Part shown: positions 8,734 through 19,701 of the stretch, piece by piece
Layout of the letters: each line of letters opens with the position of its first letter
How positions within the stretch are numbered: the first letter of the stretch is position 1
Assembly (NCBI GenBank): GCA_015521195.1
Contig: WAOO01000113.1
Span: forward strand, 1 to 39,565
Reading direction: 5' to 3'
Source of the DNA: Pyrolobus sp.
Lineage (GTDB): Archaea > Thermoproteota > Thermoprotei_A > Sulfolobales > Pyrodictiaceae
Length of the DNA stretch: 39,565 nucleotides
Notes under the pieces: model-generated
What the model was told of the DNA's origin: nothing
The model's database searches: none
Seen by the model: the letters and a program-made list of their open reading frames with translations, nothing else
Program-made: the position numbers and the translations under genes

Positions 8734-8961
8734 ATGGTAGAGACGACGCACAAGCTCCTCGAGCAGAATATAGGCAGCACGGTCCTCGTAAAGCTGCGCG
8801 GCGACATAGTCGTGAGGGGCAAGCTCAGGAGTTTCGACCAGCACCTAAACCTAGTCTTGGATGACGCCGAGGAGATCAAGAGCGATGGTAGTACTAGGAA
8901 GCTCGGGACCCTCGTGATACGCGGAGACAACGTGATACTCATATCACCCACTATGGTCTAG
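8734..8961 (+). CDS. Sm-like archaeal protein (Lsm)
   Basis: RNA-binding Sm-fold protein that forms hexameric or heptameric rings on U-rich RNA. The 75-residue protein shows Sm1 ([31 protein letters not shown]) and Sm2 ([14 protein letters not shown], the IRGxNV motif) in order. Length is typical. The ATG is preceded by a purine-rich gcgggaga stretch. It is followed 19 bases later by the L37e gene, a widely conserved archaeal pairing. The start region faces the divergent MCT-1-like gene. Confidence 0.95.
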   Translation: MVETTHKLLEQNIGSTVLVKLRGDIVVRGKLRSFDQHLNLVLDDAEEIKSDGSTRKLGTLVIRGDNVILISPTMV

Positions 8962-8980
8962 CCGCCGGGGGTAACGAGGC

Positions 8981-9169
8981 ATGAGCAAGGGTACACCATC
9001 CTTCGGTAAGATGGGTAAGGGCAAGACGCACATCAGGTGTAGGCGCTGCGGGCGCCACGCGTTCAACGTTGCTAAGGGGTATTGCGCGGCGTGTGGGTTT
9101 GGCAGGAGTAGCAGGCTACGCAGGTATAAGTGGATGAACAAGAAGGTCAACCGCGTGCGCATAAAGTAA
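8981..9169 (+). CDS. rpl37e: Large ribosomal subunit protein L37e
   Basis: A 62-residue basic zinc-ribbon ribosomal protein. It begins [20 protein letters not shown] and carries two CxxC pairs (CRRC and CAAC) holding zinc, with the [12 protein letters not shown] tail that threads into 23S rRNA. Length and start match the family. It is probably co-transcribed with the upstream Lsm gene. Confidence 0.97.
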   Translation: MSKGTPSFGKMGKGKTHIRCRRCGRHAFNVAKGYCAACGFGRSSRLRRYKWMNKKVNRVRIK

Positions 9170-9179
9170 GCGTCGTGTA

Positions 9180-9190
9180 TTTTAAAAACG
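9180..9190 (+). promoter_or_regulatory. Promoter of the rpoH-rpoB-rpoA operon
   Basis: The A/T-rich box tttaaaaacgg stands out in a GC-rich 90-base gap between rpl37e and rpoH and looks like an archaeal TATA box. Transcription would begin near 9210, giving a leader of about 50 bases. A Shine-Dalgarno-like ggagggtg lies at 9244-9251, just ahead of the rpoH ATG. Confidence 0.6.
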
Positions 9191-9259
9191 GTATAACCGC
9201 TAATAGGGGCCTGTAGCTGCCCTGCCGCTTCTGGGTCTCTCCTCGGAGGGTGCACGCTT

Positions 9260-9523
9260 ATGGCTCGCCAAAAGAAACAACAGTTCAACGTTCTGGAGCA
9301 TGAGCTGGTGCCGGAGCACCGAGTTCTAAGCCCGGAGGAGGCTGCGCGAGTCCTACGCGAGTTGGGTGTAGAGCCTTGGCAGCTGCCGTGGATCAGCTAC
9401 AACGACCCCGTGGTGAGGGCTATCGGGGCGCAGCCGGGCGACATTATAGAGATTAAGAGGAAGAGCTTCACTGCGGGCGAGATTAAGGTCTACCGCGTGG
9501 TAGTCGCGTATAGCAGGAAGTAG
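9260..9523 (+). CDS. rpoH: DNA-directed RNA polymerase subunit H (Rpb5-like)
   Basis: The 87-residue subunit corresponds to the C-terminal domain of eukaryotic Rpb5. It shows [47 protein letters not shown] and a final VYRVVV, all diagnostic. It heads the RNA polymerase operon, 14 bases before the rpoB ATG, in the standard crenarchaeal order H-B-A'-A''. Confidence 0.97.
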   Translation: MARQKKQQFNVLEHELVPEHRVLSPEEAARVLRELGVEPWQLPWISYNDPVVRAIGAQPGDIIEIKRKSFTAGEIKVYRVVVAYSRK

Positions 9524-9537
9524 TCAGGGTGATTGCC

Positions 9538-12500
9538 ATGGCGGAGGCTAAGTCCGGGCAGGCTTGGGCCCCTTCGCCTGAAGACCGCTGGCTGGTCATG
9601 AAGAAGTTCTTCGAGACCTACGGGTTAACCCGCCACCATCTAGACTCGTACAATAGGTTCGTCGAGAGGGATTTGCTAGAGATACTCAAGTCCTATCGGG
9701 TCATAGACGCGGGCGGCCAGTATAGGCTCGAGTTCGTCCTCGATGGTATTACGAACGGGCTCCAGCTCCTTGGCAACCCGGTGATAAAGGAGGCGGATGG
9801 TAGCGAGCGCTTCGACATAACTCCGTTCGAGTGTAGGGTCCGCGACCTGACATACGAGGTGCCGATAAAGGTTCGTGTGAGGCTAGTTGAGAACGTTGTC
9901 GTCGAAGAGGATGAAGTCATCCTCGGTATGCTGCCGGTGATGCTGCGGTCGAAGGCAGACCCGCTGGCCAGATGCTTCTATGAGAAGGGTAACGTGCCGG
10001 AGTGCTACGAGATCCTCGTTAGGAACTTCGAGGATCCGAAGGACCCGGGAGGCTACTTCATAATAAACGGCTCCGAGAGGGTCATCGTGATACAAGAGGA
10101 GCAGGTTGTGAACAGGGTGCTTATCGATAAGGGTAGGCAGCAGACGGGCGTAAAGTACACGGCTAAGGTCCTATCCTTCCACGCGGGCCTCCGCTACCAG
10201 CTCATACTCGACATGCACAAGGATGGGACGCTCCACGTCTCCATGACGAGGGCGATAACAAAGATACCCTTTGTGATCCTGCTTAGGGCTTTGGGGCTCG
10301 AGAAGGACCGTGATATCGTACTCGCGGTGTCCCCCGACCCCGAGATACAGAGCCTCCTCTACCCGAGCCTGGAGCAGGCGCGCGCGATTGCAACCAGAGA
10401 TGAGGCCCTCGAGTTCATCGGTGCTAGGTTCCGCGAGGGTATAGGCAAGCCGAGCGAGCAGCGCAAGAAGGTGGCTGAGCAGGCGATAGACAACCTGCTC
10501 CTGCCGCACCTCGGCACTACGCCCGAAGCTAGGCTGCGTAAGGCGCTATTCCTCGCCGATATGGCGCGTAAGCTTCTCGAGCTGGCGCTCGGCAGGAGGA
10601 AGCCCGACGACAAGGACCACTATGCGAACAAGAGGCTCCTCCTCGCAGGCGACCTGATATCCATAGTGTTCCGTACAGCGATGAGAGCCCTCTACCAGGA
10701 TGTACGCTCGCAGCTGGAGAAGGCCAAGGCCAGGGGCAGGAAGATAACGGCTAGGACGCTGATAAGGAAGGATATAATCAGCAATAGGCTCCACGACGCA
10801 CTAGCCACCGGCAACTGGCCTGGGCAGAGGACTGGCGTAAGCCAGCTGCTTGACCGTACCAACTGGCTCTCAATGCTAAGCCACCTGCGCCGCGTGGTAT
10901 CCCCGCTGTCCCGCAGCCAGCCTCACTTCGAGGCAAGAGACCTGCACGGCACCCACTGGGGTAGGATATGCCCCTTCGAGACCCCAGAAGGACCCAACTG
11001 TGGCCTCGTCAAGAACCTGGCTCTCTCAGCCTACATATCCGCTGGTGTAGACGAGGGCCAGGTTGAGAAGGTTATACGCGAGAACTTCGGCGAAGAGCTG
11101 GTAGACGCGGAGGACCTCCTACGGAAGCTCATCGAGAGTGGCGAGGACACGGGCTTCCTATCCTACTATGTCGAGGTTACCTCGAAGTACACCAGAGTGT
11201 ATCTGAATGGCCGCCTTATAGGCTACCATCCGGACGGCGCCAAGCTCGCCAACGAAATTAGGAGGCTCAGGAGGCAGGGCAAGCTGCACTACGAGGTGAG
11301 CGTAGCCTACTACCCCGACGTCAACGAGCTCTACATAAACACCGACCCGGGCCGCGTAATGCGCCCAGTGTTCGTAGTGGAGAATGGCCAGTTGAAGCTA
11401 CGACCCGAGCATATAGAGAAGCTGAAGAGCGGCGAGTGGGGCTTCCTAGACCTGGTTAAAAACGGTATAGTGGAGCTCCTCGACGCAGAGGAGGAGGAGA
11501 ACGCCTACATAGCACTAGACCCGAAGGACCTGACCCCCGAGCACACGCACATGGAGATATGGACGCCGGCGATATTCAGCGTGACGGCCGCTACGATACC
11601 GTATGCCGAGCACAACCAGTCTCCGCGCAACACCTACCAGGCTGCGATGGCCAAGCAGGCCCTAGGCCTCTACGCTGCAAACTTCCACATACGCGCGGAT
11701 ACGCGTGGACACCTGCTACACTACCCTGAGAAGCCGCTGGTTCAGACCAAGGCGCTCGAGGTCATAGGTTTCAACGAGAGGCCGGCCGGCCAGAACATGG
11801 TCGTGGCTGTGCTAAGCTTCACCGGCTACAACATCGAGGACGCGCTCATAATGAACAAGTCGTCCGTCGACCGCGGCTTAGCCCGCTCGACGTTCTTCAG
11901 GCTGTATGCGGCCGAAGAGAGGAGCTACGGCGGCGGCGTCACCGACAAGATACACTGTATAGGGTCTGTCGAGCAGAGGCCCAACTGCATAGACGTTAAG
12001 AGCGTGAGAGGCGCCAAGCCGCCGATAGCCTACCGTAAGGTAGACTACGACGGCATTGTAAGCCCCGAGGTTGAGGTCGAGAGCGGCGACGTGCTGATAG
12101 CGAAGGTCTCGCCGCCCAGGTTCACCGAGCCCTATCGCGTAATGGGCCTCGAGTTCGAAGAGAAGAAGGATGAGAGCGTCACAGTGAGGCACGGCGAGAG
12201 GGGCACAGTGGACACGGTCTTCGTGACCACCAACTCGGAGGGCTTCAAGCTTGTAAAGGTGAGGGTCCGCGACCTCCGCATACCCGAGCTAGGCGACAAG
12301 TTTGCCTCGAGGCATGGGCAGAAGGGCGTGATAGGCCTCCTCGTACCCCAGTACGACATGCCGTTCACCGAGGACGGCATAACGCCCGACCTCATCATCA
12401 ACCCGCACGCATTCCCATCTCGTATGACTCTAGGCCAGCTGATGGAGAGCATTGCCGGCAAGGTAGCCGCGCTAGCAGCACGTGAGGTCGACGCGACGCC

Positions 12501-13062
12501 GTTCTACGGCGAGCCCGTCGAGAAGCTCCAGGTGGAGCTGATGCGCTACGGCTACTCGCCGGACGGCACCGAGATAATGTACGATGGTAGGACGGGTGAG
12601 ATGCTGAGACACCCGGTGTTCATAGGGATAGTCTACTACCAGAAGCTGCACCACATGGTAGCCGACAAGATACACGCCAGGGCGACCGGCCAGGTCCAGC
12701 TGCTCACCAGGCAGCCGACCGAGGGTAGGGCGAGGGGAGGCGGTCTAAGGTTCGGAGAGATGGAGCGCGACTGCCTCGTAGGCCACGGCGCTGCGATGCT
12801 CCTGCGCGAGAGGATGATGCACAGCAGCGACGAGTACGTGATGTACGTGTGCGAGCTCTGCGGCCACATAGCGTGGTTCGATAGAAGGCGTGGCACGTTC
12901 GTATGCCCGATACACAAGACTGAGGGTAAGATAGCGGCCGTACGCGTGCCATACGCGTTCAAGCTGCTGCTACAGGAGCTGATGAGTATGGGTATAATGC
13001 CCCGTCTCCGCCTAGCACCTAAACACGAGCTTGGAAAGAAGGGTAAGGGTGGAGAGCCTTGA
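9538..13062 (+). CDS. rpoB: DNA-directed RNA polymerase subunit B (unsplit)
   Basis: Second-largest catalytic subunit, one polypeptide of 1,174 residues, as in Crenarchaeota; many Euryarchaeota split it. Recognisable parts include the fork/protrusion start with [58 protein letters not shown], the hybrid-binding [15 protein letters not shown], and the C-terminal zinc site [23 protein letters not shown] near residue 1105. The ATG at 9538 is preferred over a GTG at 9529 because ggtga at 9528-9532 then serves as ribosome binding site. The stop overlaps the rpoA1 start as TTGA. Confidence 0.98.
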   Translation: MAEAKSGQAWAPSPEDRWLVMKKFFETYGLTRHHLDSYNRFVERDLLEILKSYRVIDAGGQYRLEFVLDGITNGLQLLGNPVIKEADGSERFDITPFECRVRDLTYEVPIKVRVRLVENVVVEEDEVILGMLPVMLRSKADPLARCFYEKGNVPECYEILVRNFEDPKDPGGYFIINGSERVIVIQEEQVVNRVLIDKGRQQTGVKYTAKVLSFHAGLRYQLILDMHKDGTLHVSMTRAITKIPFVILLRALGLEKDRDIVLAVSPDPEIQSLLYPSLEQARAIATRDEALEFIGARFREGIGKPSEQRKKVAEQAIDNLLLPHLGTTPEARLRKALFLADMARKLLELALGRRKPDDKDHYANKRLLLAGDLISIVFRTAMRALYQDVRSQLEKAKARGRKITARTLIRKDIISNRLHDALATGNWPGQRTGVSQLLDRTNWLSMLSHLRRVVSPLSRSQPHFEARDLHGTHWGRICPFETPEGPNCGLVKNLALSAYISAGVDEGQVEKVIRENFGEELVDAEDLLRKLIESGEDTGFLSYYVEVTSKYTRVYLNGRLIGYHPDGAKLANEIRRLRRQGKLHYEVSVAYYPDVNELYINTDPGRVMRPVFVVENGQLKLRPEHIEKLKSGEWGFLDLVKNGIVELLDAEEEENAYIALDPKDLTPEHTHMEIWTPAIFSVTAATIPYAEHNQSPRNTYQAAMAKQALGLYAANFHIRADTRGHLLHYPEKPLVQTKALEVIGFNERPAGQNMVVAVLSFTGYNIEDALIMNKSSVDRGLARSTFFRLYAAEERSYGGGVTDKIHCIGSVEQRPNCIDVKSVRGAKPPIAYRKVDYDGIVSPEVEVESGDVLIAKVSPPRFTEPYRVMGLEFEEKKDESVTVRHGERGTVDTVFVTTNSEGFKLVKVRVRDLRIPELGDKFASRHGQKGVIGLLVPQYDMPFTEDGITPDLIINPHAFPSRMTLGQLMESIAGKVAALAAREVDATPFYGEPVEKLQVELMRYGYSPDGTEIMYDGRTGEMLRHPVFIGIVYYQKLHHMVADKIHARATGQVQLLTRQPTEGRARGGGLRFGEMERDCLVGHGAAMLLRERMMHSSDEYVMYVCELCGHIAWFDRRRGTFVCPIHKTEGKIAAVRVPYAFKLLLQELMSMGIMPRLRLAPKHELGKKGKGGEP

Positions 13063-15749
13063 CGGCGGCTGTGCCACCCCTCGTGCGTAGGCAGCGTGCG
13101 CTTGTAGAGGAGAAGATAATCAAGGAGATAAAGTTTGGAATACTGTCGCCGGAAGAGATTAGAAGAATGTCGGTAGTCGCCATTACGACAGACCAGCTGT
13201 ACGACCGTGACGGTCGCCCGGTGCCAGGCGGCCTGATGGACCCGAGGCTGGGTGCAGCGATACCAGGCATGGTGTGCGAAACCTGCGGCAACGACTTCCG
13301 CCGCTGCCCAGGCCACTTCGGCAGAATCGAGCTAGCAAGGCCCGTCATCAACGTTGGCTTCGCACGCCACATCTACGATATTCTGCGTGCGACGTGCAGA
13401 CAGTGCGGCAGGATAAAGCTGCCGGAGAAGGAGCTCAAGAGGTATCTTAAGCTGCTGGAGAGGCTGAAGGACAAGTGGCCGCTTCTAGCCAAGGCGCTTG
13501 TCAACGAGGTCAAGCAGAGGGCGGCTAAGACGCCCGAGTGCCCGCACTGCGGTACACACAACTATAAGATAGTGTTCGAGAAGCCCTACCGCTACTACGA
13601 GGAGAGGCCGACCGGCAGGGTCTTCCTCAACCCGCAGGAGGTGCGAGCAAGGCTAGAGAAGATCCCCGACGATGACGTGAAGCTGCTGGGTCTCGACCCG
13701 AAGGAGGCTAGGCCCGAATGGATGGTCTTCACGGTGCTCCCTGTTCCACCGATACACGTCAGGCCCTCGATAGTCCTCGAGACGGGTATCAGGGCCGAGG
13801 ATGACCTAACCCACAAGCTCGCCGACATCGTCAGGACTAACATCAAGCTGCGCGAGAGCATCGAGAACGGCATGCCTCAGAGCGTTATCGAGGAGTGGTG
13901 GAACCTCCTACAGTACCACGTTGCAACCTACATCGACAACGAGCTGCCAAAGATACCAGTGGCCAGGCAGAGGGGCTCCCTAGGCAGGCCGCTGAAGGGC
14001 CTAGCTCAGAGGCTGAAGGGCAAGGAGGGCAGGTTTAGGGGCAACCTGAGCGGCAAGCGTGTCAACTACTCGGCGCGTACCGTGATATCTCCAGACCCCA
14101 ACATAAGCATCAACGAAGTCGGCGTGCCAGTGGAGATAGCGAAGGTGCTCACGGTCGCGGTGAGGGTCACTCCGTATAACGTCGAGGAGCTTAGGAAGTA
14201 TGTGTTGAACGGGCCCGACAAGTGGCCTGGCGCTAACTTCGTGATAACACCTGACGGCAGGAAGATAGACCTGAGGTTCGCAGACCGTAAGACGATAGCC
14301 GAGAGCCTCGCAGAAGGCTATATTGTCGAGAGGCACCTGAAAGACGGCGACATCGTGCTCTTCAACCGTCAGCCGTCGCTGCACAGGATGTCGATAATGG
14401 CTCATATTGTGAGGGTGCTTCCGGGCAGGACATTCCGCCTGAACCTGCTAGTCTGCCCGCCCTACAACGCAGACTTTGACGGCGACGAGATGAACTTGCA
14501 CGTGCCTCGCACGGAGGAGGCTCAGGCAGAGGCTAGAGAGCTGATGCTAGTACAGTTCCACATACTCACGCCGCGCTACGGAGGAGTCATCATAGGAGGA
14601 TTGCAAGACTATGTGAGCGGCGCCTACCTGCTGACGAGCAAGGCTACGCTCCTAGACCTTGACGACGTGGTGGACCTCCTCGCGGCGGCCAAGTATGAGG
14701 GTGAGATACCGGAGCCAGTCATACTGTCGCCTAAGAAGAAGTGGACCGGTAAGCAGCTGGTGAGCCTCTTCCTGCCAAAGGACTTCACCTACTTCGGCAA
14801 GGCCAAGATAAACGCGGGCAGATTCGCCTGCGCCAACGAGCTCTGCTGGAACGACAGCTACGTTGTGATAAAGAACGGCGAGCTGTTGGAGGGCGTGTTC
14901 GACAAGAAGGCTATCGGCGCAGAGCAGACTGAGAGCGTGCTACACCAGATAACCAAGGAGTATGGCTTCGACACGGCAAGACGCCTCATGGACACGCTGT
15001 TCAAGATGTTCCTAAGGTATATCGAGAAGTATGGCTTCACAATGACGCTTGATGACGTCGCGCTGCCAAAGGAGGCGTATGAGAAGATACGCGAGATACT
15101 CAAGGAGGCCGAGAAGAAGGTCTATGAGCTCATCGAGGAGTATAAGCAGGGTAAGCTGGAGCCCGTGCCGGGCAGAACTCTCGAAGAGACGCTAGAGCTT
15201 AGGATAATCGAGGTGCTGACCCAGGCCAGGCGCGAGGTAGAGGCTTATGTCGCAGACGTGCTTGACCCGTTCAACAACGTCTTCATAATGGCTAGGACTG
15301 GCGCCCGCGGCAACGAGCTCAACATAACCCAGATGGCTGCCCTCCTAGGCCAGCAGTCTGTGCGCGGCGAGCGTATCAGCCGTGGATTTAGGGACAGGTT
15401 CCTAGCCCACTACAAGCCCGGTGACCTAGGGCCAGCCGCCCGTGGCTTCGTCTACCACGGGTTCTACGAGGGTCTAACACCGACAGAGGTGTTCTTCCAT
15501 GCTGCTGGCGGCCGCGAGGGTCTGGTCGACACGGCTGTAAGGACGAGCCAGAGCGGCTACATGCAGAGGAGGCTCATCAACGCACTCCAGGACCTGCGCG
15601 TCGAGTATGACGGTACTGTTAGGCTGCCGGACGGCACGCTGGTCCAGATAAAGTATGGCGAGGATGGCGTAGACCCGATGAAGAGTGCCCACGGCAAAGC
15701 GGTAAACATTGATAGGGTCGTAGAGCGCGTGATAGGCTGGAGAATGTAG
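13059..15749 (+). CDS. rpoA1: DNA-directed RNA polymerase subunit A'
   Basis: Largest catalytic subunit, N-terminal part, 896 residues. It has the N-terminal zinc site [20 protein letters not shown] and a second CRQCG/CPHCG pair, the [11 protein letters not shown] segment, and the absolutely conserved catalytic loop [10 protein letters not shown] near residue 469. The bridge-helix region [23 protein letters not shown] lies near the end. It starts with TTG overlapping the rpoB stop (TTGA), with ggtggag a few bases upstream. The A'' part follows one base after its stop. Confidence 0.98.
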   Translation: MTAAVPPLVRRQRALVEEKIIKEIKFGILSPEEIRRMSVVAITTDQLYDRDGRPVPGGLMDPRLGAAIPGMVCETCGNDFRRCPGHFGRIELARPVINVGFARHIYDILRATCRQCGRIKLPEKELKRYLKLLERLKDKWPLLAKALVNEVKQRAAKTPECPHCGTHNYKIVFEKPYRYYEERPTGRVFLNPQEVRARLEKIPDDDVKLLGLDPKEARPEWMVFTVLPVPPIHVRPSIVLETGIRAEDDLTHKLADIVRTNIKLRESIENGMPQSVIEEWWNLLQYHVATYIDNELPKIPVARQRGSLGRPLKGLAQRLKGKEGRFRGNLSGKRVNYSARTVISPDPNISINEVGVPVEIAKVLTVAVRVTPYNVEELRKYVLNGPDKWPGANFVITPDGRKIDLRFADRKTIAESLAEGYIVERHLKDGDIVLFNRQPSLHRMSIMAHIVRVLPGRTFRLNLLVCPPYNADFDGDEMNLHVPRTEEAQAEARELMLVQFHILTPRYGGVIIGGLQDYVSGAYLLTSKATLLDLDDVVDLLAAAKYEGEIPEPVILSPKKKWTGKQLVSLFLPKDFTYFGKAKINAGRFACANELCWNDSYVVIKNGELLEGVFDKKAIGAEQTESVLHQITKEYGFDTARRLMDTLFKMFLRYIEKYGFTMTLDDVALPKEAYEKIREILKEAEKKVYELIEEYKQGKLEPVPGRTLEETLELRIIEVLTQARREVEAYVADVLDPFNNVFIMARTGARGNELNITQMAALLGQQSVRGERISRGFRDRFLAHYKPGDLGPAARGFVYHGFYEGLTPTEVFFHAAGGREGLVDTAVRTSQSGYMQRRLINALQDLRVEYDGTVRLPDGTLVQIKYGEDGVDPMKSAHGKAVNIDRVVERVIGWRM

Positions 15750-15750
15750 C

Positions 15751-17007
15751 ATGAGCAAGCTCTACGACCCCCAGCTTTTAATCCACGATTGGGAGAAGCT
15801 CTCGAAGTTGATTGAACCCGAGTTAGAGGAGGCAAAGAGGAGGCTACCAAAGCGTATATACGACGAGCTGGTCGAAAAGCTGCAAAAGGTTGCATCGGAG
15901 TATGGCCTAACGCCCGACGAGGCAAAAGAGATAGTGAAGCAGGTCATCGACGAATACGAGATAAGTTTGGTTGAACCCGGTGAGCCTGTGGGCACCGTTG
16001 CCGCCCAGTCGATTGGAGAGCCTGGCACGCAGATGACTCTGCGAACCTTCCACTTCGCAGGTGTACGCGAGTTCAACGTTACACTCGGCCTACCCCGGTT
16101 CATCGAGCTGGTCGACGCGAAGAAGGAGCCTTCGACCCCCATGATGACGGTGTATCTCGACGAGGAGCACCGTTACGACCTGGAGAAGGCGAAGCAGGTT
16201 GCGCGTGCAATAGAGTATACTCGTGTAGAGAACGTCGCGAAAGAGGTCTATATCGACATGGCGACTCTCAGCATCGTAGTTGTGCTCGACCCGGTGATGC
16301 TCGAGGATAAGGGTGTGACCGTAGAGCAGGTCAAGAGAGTGCTTGAGAGGCTGAAGCTGGGGCCGGTACGCAAAGAGGATGATTACACCCTCGTCATAGA
16401 GCTTCAGGTGAAGGAGGGCTACATCAACATAATGGAGTTGAACAAGTTGAAGGAGAGGGTGCTAAACGCCAAGATAAAGGGCATCAAGAAGATCAAGAGG
16501 GTTATAGTGCAGAGTAGGAGATTGCCCGACGGCCGCGAAGAATACTACCTCTTGACCGATGGAAGTGCACTCAAGGAGGTGCTTGAGGTTAAGGGTGTCG
16601 ACCCTCGCAGAACGATAACGAACAACATTCGTGAGATAGAGCAGGTGCTGGGCATCGAGGCTGCGCGTTACGCGCTGATAACAGAGATGAAGAAGGTGCT
16701 GGACGAGCAGGGTCTGGACGTGGATATACGCCACCTGATACTAGTCGCTGATATAATGACGCAGACTGGTAGGGTTAGGCAGATTGGCAGGCACGGGGTG
16801 AGCGGGGAGAAGCCGAGCGTGTTGGCTAGAGCAGCTTTCGAGATGACAGTCCAGAACCTGTTCGACGCCGCGGCGCGCGGCGAGGTCGACAAGCTGCTAG
16901 GTGTGACGGAGAACGTGATAATCGGAGGTATTGTGCCCGTCGGTACCGGGATGACAGAGATATACATGAGGCCGCAGGTTGAGCCGGTGAGGAGGGAGGA
17001 GCGTTGA
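15751..17007 (+). CDS. rpoA2: DNA-directed RNA polymerase subunit A''
   Basis: C-terminal part of the largest subunit, 418 residues, separate from A' as in all archaea. It carries [28 protein letters not shown], the trigger-loop region, then [13 protein letters not shown] and the jaw/cleft segments, ending with [39 protein letters not shown] (the helical C-terminal clamp part) across two stretches. The ATG at 15751 follows the A' stop directly. The stop overlaps the L30e start as TTGA. Confidence 0.98.
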   Translation: MSKLYDPQLLIHDWEKLSKLIEPELEEAKRRLPKRIYDELVEKLQKVASEYGLTPDEAKEIVKQVIDEYEISLVEPGEPVGTVAAQSIGEPGTQMTLRTFHFAGVREFNVTLGLPRFIELVDAKKEPSTPMMTVYLDEEHRYDLEKAKQVARAIEYTRVENVAKEVYIDMATLSIVVVLDPVMLEDKGVTVEQVKRVLERLKLGPVRKEDDYTLVIELQVKEGYINIMELNKLKERVLNAKIKGIKKIKRVIVQSRRLPDGREEYYLLTDGSALKEVLEVKGVDPRRTITNNIREIEQVLGIEAARYALITEMKKVLDEQGLDVDIRHLILVADIMTQTGRVRQIGRHGVSGEKPSVLARAAFEMTVQNLFDAAARGEVDKLLGVTENVIIGGIVPVGTGMTEIYMRPQVEPVRREER

Positions 17008-17342
17008 GCGAGGCGAAGCAGCTCGCCGGCTTCGAACGCGAGCTCCACAACGCGATAAAGACTGGTAAGGTCGTCCTAGGCACGAGGAAGACTATGAAAC
17101 TGTTGAAGCTGGGACGTGTGAAGGCTGTGGTGGTGGCTGCCAACGCTCCACCCGAGGTGAAGCAAGATGTGTTTTACTATGCGTCGCTGGGCAACATCCC
17201 CGTATACGTATACCCGGGGACGAGCCTAGAGCTTGGAGCGGCATGCGGCAAGCCATTCACGGTAATGATGCTGGGGATTATAGACGAAGGCCAGTCTCGC
17301 ATCGTAGACCTGATACGCGAGGCTGCCAGGCAGTCCATGTAA
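17004..17342 (+). CDS. rpl30e: Large ribosomal subunit protein L30e
   Basis: A 112-residue RNA-binding protein of the L7Ae/L30e fold: [24 protein letters not shown], then [45 protein letters not shown]. Start is TTG, overlapping the rpoA2 stop by 4 bases, with ggaggag directly upstream. In Crenarchaeota this gene regularly sits between rpoA2 and nusA. A T-tract (cctttttac) just after the stop may end part of the transcripts. Confidence 0.97.
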   Translation: MSEAKQLAGFERELHNAIKTGKVVLGTRKTMKLLKLGRVKAVVVAANAPPEVKQDVFYYASLGNIPVYVYPGTSLELGAACGKPFTVMMLGIIDEGQSRIVDLIREAARQSM

Positions 17343-17345
17343 CGC

Positions 17346-17353
17346 TCCTTTTT
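17346..17353 (+). terminator. T-rich stretch after rpl30e
   Basis: The sequence cctttttac follows the L30e stop within 10 bases, at the start of a 121-base gap. Archaeal termination (intrinsic or aCPSF1-assisted) favours such U-tracts. It could separate the rpo operon from nusA, which has its own TATA-like box. Not certain. Confidence 0.35.
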
Positions 17354-17404
17354 ACATGAAGGTGTGCCCGTAGGCCTCTCATCGTATCAGACAGCGTCTT
17401 ACCG

Positions 17405-17420
17405 TAGAAAAGGGGATATA
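17405..17420 (+). promoter_or_regulatory. Promoter-like element upstream of nusA
   Basis: tagaaaagggg followed by atata resembles a BRE plus TATA box. It would place the RNA start near 17443, just before a strong ribosome binding site ggaggtg (17447-17453) and the GTG start at 17464. Confidence 0.45.
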
Positions 17421-17463
17421 CGCTGCCAGCCTGCCGAGCCCCCTACGGAGGTGGGTTCAAGGA

Positions 17464-17901
17464 GTGCCTAGCAACGAGATTAGGCTTTCCGCGGAAGAGA
17501 TACGCTACATGTCCCTCCTTCAGGACCTCACCGGTGCAGTAGCCCGCGACTGTATAATCGACCGCGAGAATAACCGCATAATCTTTGTCGTGAGACCCGG
17601 GGATGCGGGCAAGGTTATAGGAAGACGCGGTGTGAACATCAACAGGTTGCGTAAGTTCCTAAACAAGGATGTAGATGTAGTCGAGTATGCTGATACCCTC
17701 GAAGAGATGGTGAAGAACGTGTTCTCCCCGGCAAAAGTGCTTGGCATCCGGCTTGTAACCCGCGGCGATAAGAAGATCCTCTATGTTACTGTCGATCCGA
17801 ATGATAGGGGTAAGGCGATAGGCAGAGGCGGCCGTAAGATTTCGCTGGCGAGGCTGGTGCTGAAGAGGTATTTCGACATCGACGATGTGAGGATAAGATA
17901 G
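17464..17901 (+). CDS. nusA: NusA-like transcription factor, two KH domains
   Basis: Archaeal NusA is a short protein made of two KH domains only. The 145 residues contain both nucleic-acid-binding loops, GKVIGRRG near residue 43 and GKAIGRGG near residue 120, and begin with IRLSAEEIRYMSLLQDLTGA. The start is GTG, preceded by ggaggtg with 10 bases of spacing. The position between rpl30e and rps12 is the conserved crenarchaeal order. It is expected to act in elongation or termination, but its archaeal role is less well defined than in bacteria. Confidence 0.95.
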   Translation: MPSNEIRLSAEEIRYMSLLQDLTGAVARDCIIDRENNRIIFVVRPGDAGKVIGRRGVNINRLRKFLNKDVDVVEYADTLEEMVKNVFSPAKVLGIRLVTRGDKKILYVTVDPNDRGKAIGRGGRKISLARLVLKRYFDIDDVRIR

Positions 17902-17906
17902 TCTTG

Positions 17907-17918
17907 CCTATAAAAGGG
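17907..17918 (+). promoter_or_regulatory. Promoter of rps12
   Basis: cctataaaaggg, a strong TATA box match, lies six bases after the nusA stop. The predicted RNA start near 17938 leaves a leader of about 15 bases including gagggg before the TTG start at 17953. Confidence 0.6.
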
Positions 17919-17952
17919 TCTGGGTGGAGGCGGAACTGAGGGGCTTGAAGCC

Positions 17953-18396
17953 TTGACGGGCAAAAAGTCGCCCAACGGTCTATTCGCGGCGAGGAAGCTG
18001 AGGAAGAAGAGGCTCAAGTTTAGGTGGAGCCAGCGTGAGTTCAAGATACGCATGCTAGGCCTCAAGAAGAAGTACGACCCCCTGGAAGGTGCGCCCATGG
18101 CTCGTGGGATAGTGCTCGAGAAGACGGGCGTTGAGGCCCGTCAGCCCAACTCTGCGCTCCGAAAATGCGTGCGCGTACAGCTGGTCAAGAACGGTAGGGT
18201 TGTGACGGCATTCGTGCCTGGCGACGGAGGCTTACTAGTGATAGATGAGCACGACGAGGTGCTCATAGAGGGTATTGGCGGTCCGCGTGGCCGCTCAATG
18301 GGCGACATCCCCGGCGTAAGGTACAAGGTTGTGACTGTAAACGGTGTATCCCTGAAGGCGATACTGGAGGGCAAGAAGCAGAAGCCTACGAGGTAA
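17953..18396 (+). CDS. rps12: Small ribosomal subunit protein S12
   Basis: Decoding-centre ribosomal protein, 147 residues, archaeal/eukaryotic S23e type. It has [59 protein letters not shown] (the universal PNSA loop) and VPGDGG with the [20 protein letters not shown] region. The TTG start is supported by the family start (usually MPGKKSPNG) and by gagggg nine bases upstream. It is separated from rps7 by an inverted DUF151 gene. Confidence 0.98.
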   Translation: MTGKKSPNGLFAARKLRKKRLKFRWSQREFKIRMLGLKKKYDPLEGAPMARGIVLEKTGVEARQPNSALRKCVRVQLVKNGRVVTAFVPGDGGLLVIDEHDEVLIEGIGGPRGRSMGDIPGVRYKVVTVNGVSLKAILEGKKQKPTR

Positions 18397-18445
18397 CAAC
18401 CGACTTTCAGGCAATTGAATGATATTGGCCGGGCAAGGTTATCAC

Positions 18446-18976
18446 TTAAGGGCCGTACTCCTCTCCCTCTTCTCCCTCTCCCTCTTCCTCCCCCTCTCCT
18501 TCCTCTTCCTCCTCCAGCCTCATCATCTCCAGCTCATACATTTCCTGCTCGTCGACAAGTCTTTTTGAAACGTATATTGGCTTGCCAGCCAGCAGTGCAA
18601 GGTATATTGCGTGGCTCGGTATCATCCTTTTACGTAGAACTATGCCGCCTAGGTTAAACTCTATCTCGGCCGTATAGAGGCCGGTATTGTAGTCGAGCTC
18701 GCTGATGACAACCCTGTCTATCTTGTCTAGCAGGTCTTTTATGAACTCCCTAAGGTCTACGAGGGCGTCGAAGACGCTCTCACGGTTAGCGAATATCTCG
18801 TAGCTGTACCCCTCTTTCATCTTGTTGACTCCACTTGCAACCTCCGGAGGTATGCCGTAGAGGCGGAATACGCGTCCGTCCTCAAGCCTGAACTCTAGGA
18901 CGTATCCAGCGTCGGTTAGTTTTGGCGTCACCTCTTCTACTAGGAGTTTGACATCCCTGCCTGGCGGAGGCGGCAA
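18446..18976 (-). CDS. DUF151 / bifunctional-nuclease-like protein with acidic tail
   Basis: The 176-residue protein matches the BFN/DUF151 domain: YVLEFRLEDGRVFRLYGIPPE, then an AEIEFNLGGIVLRKRMIPSH strand-rich part and HAIYLALLAGKPIYVSKRLVDEQ, comparable to the SDAIALALRxxxPIYVxxxxL motif. The family is linked to nuclease activity in plants, but its archaeal role is unknown. The last 22 or so residues are almost only Glu and Gly, ending EEYGP. Start is TTG at 18976; a stop precedes it in frame. The gene lies inverted between rps12 and rps7 and converges on rps12 with a 49-base gap. Confidence 0.75.
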   Translation of the reverse strand: MPPPPGRDVKLLVEEVTPKLTDAGYVLEFRLEDGRVFRLYGIPPEVASGVNKMKEGYSYEIFANRESVFDALVDLREFIKDLLDKIDRVVISELDYNTGLYTAEIEFNLGGIVLRKRMIPSHAIYLALLAGKPIYVSKRLVDEQEMYELEMMRLEEEEEGEGEEEGEGEEGEEYGP

Positions 18977-19000
18977 GCGAGCTGCTCCCGTCGGAGACTT

Positions 19001-19022
19001 GTAGCGATAAATCCCCTATATA
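19001..19022. promoter_or_regulatory. Divergent promoter region for rps7 and the DUF151 gene
   Basis: The 93-base gap contains gataaatcccctatatag. On plus, tatata at 19017-19022 fits a TATA box for rps7 (ATG 19070, with ggtgg just before it). On minus, gatttatcg lies about 25-30 bases before the TTG at 18976, suggesting a leaderless start. Confidence 0.5.
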
Positions 19023-19069
19023 GGGCATGGCTTTTAGGGAGTATTTTGAACCCCAGCCCGGGTGGCTAG

Positions 19070-19684
19070 ATGGCGACTGCGGAGGAGAAGAGCGTAGAGA
19101 GGGGCTTGGAGCCTCAACCCGAGATACCCAAGCTGTTCGGTAAATGGGATTTCGTTGGCGTCGAGATACGCGACCCTAGTCTCAAGAGGTATATTAGCCT
19201 GAAGCCCGTCTGGCTGCCGCATACCGGGGGTCGCCACGAGCATAGGCGTTTCGGCAAGGCTGAGGTCCCGATAGTAGAGAGGCTGATAAACAAGCTGATG
19301 AGGCCGGGGCGCAATATGGGCAAGAAGCATCTGGCGTACAATATAGTCAAGCAGGCCTTCGAGATAATCTACCTAAGGACGGGTATGAACCCGATTCAAG
19401 TTCTCGTAAGGGCCATTGAGAATGCAGCGCCTCGCGAAGATGTGACGCGCATAATGTACGGTGGTATCACCTACTTTGTCGCCGTCGATGTCTCGCCCCA
19501 GAGGCGTGTAGACGTAGCACTAAAGCATCTCACCGAGGGTGCAAGGCAGTGTGCGTTCAACAACCCGAAGCCCATTGAGGAGTGCCTCGCCGACGAGATA
19601 ATAGCGGCGGCCAACAATGATACCAGGAGCTATGCTATAAGGAAGAAGGAGGAGATAGAGCGTATCGCGCTCAGCTCGCGCTGA
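19070..19684 (+). CDS. rps7: Small ribosomal subunit protein S7
   Basis: Primary 16S rRNA-binding protein of the small-subunit head, 204 residues, archaeal length. Diagnostic stretches are [71 protein letters not shown] (in two pieces), [18 protein letters not shown] and [29 protein letters not shown] start with ggtgg upstream. It precedes tuf and rps10 as in the archaeal str cluster. Confidence 0.98.
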   Translation: MATAEEKSVERGLEPQPEIPKLFGKWDFVGVEIRDPSLKRYISLKPVWLPHTGGRHEHRRFGKAEVPIVERLINKLMRPGRNMGKKHLAYNIVKQAFEIIYLRTGMNPIQVLVRAIENAAPREDVTRIMYGGITYFVAVDVSPQRRVDVALKHLTEGARQCAFNNPKPIEECLADEIIAAANNDTRSYAIRKKEEIERIALSSR

Positions 19685-19701
19685 CGAGCCTCTCAACCTC
19701 T

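Noticed and set aside
12636-13316. 226-codon minus-strand ORF across the rpoB/rpoA1 junction
   Set aside because: Antisense to two essential polymerase genes; no recognisable motif.
17343-17463. CTGA and GATGA-like strings in the rpl30e-nusA gap, minus strand
   Set aside because: No upstream C box and no terminal D box; the gap is better explained by a T-tract and the nusA promoter.
18397-18445. Possible box C (GTGATAA) and D (CTGA) on the minus strand after rps12
   Set aside because: Box C is off consensus, no C' or D' boxes, and the distance between boxes does not fit.
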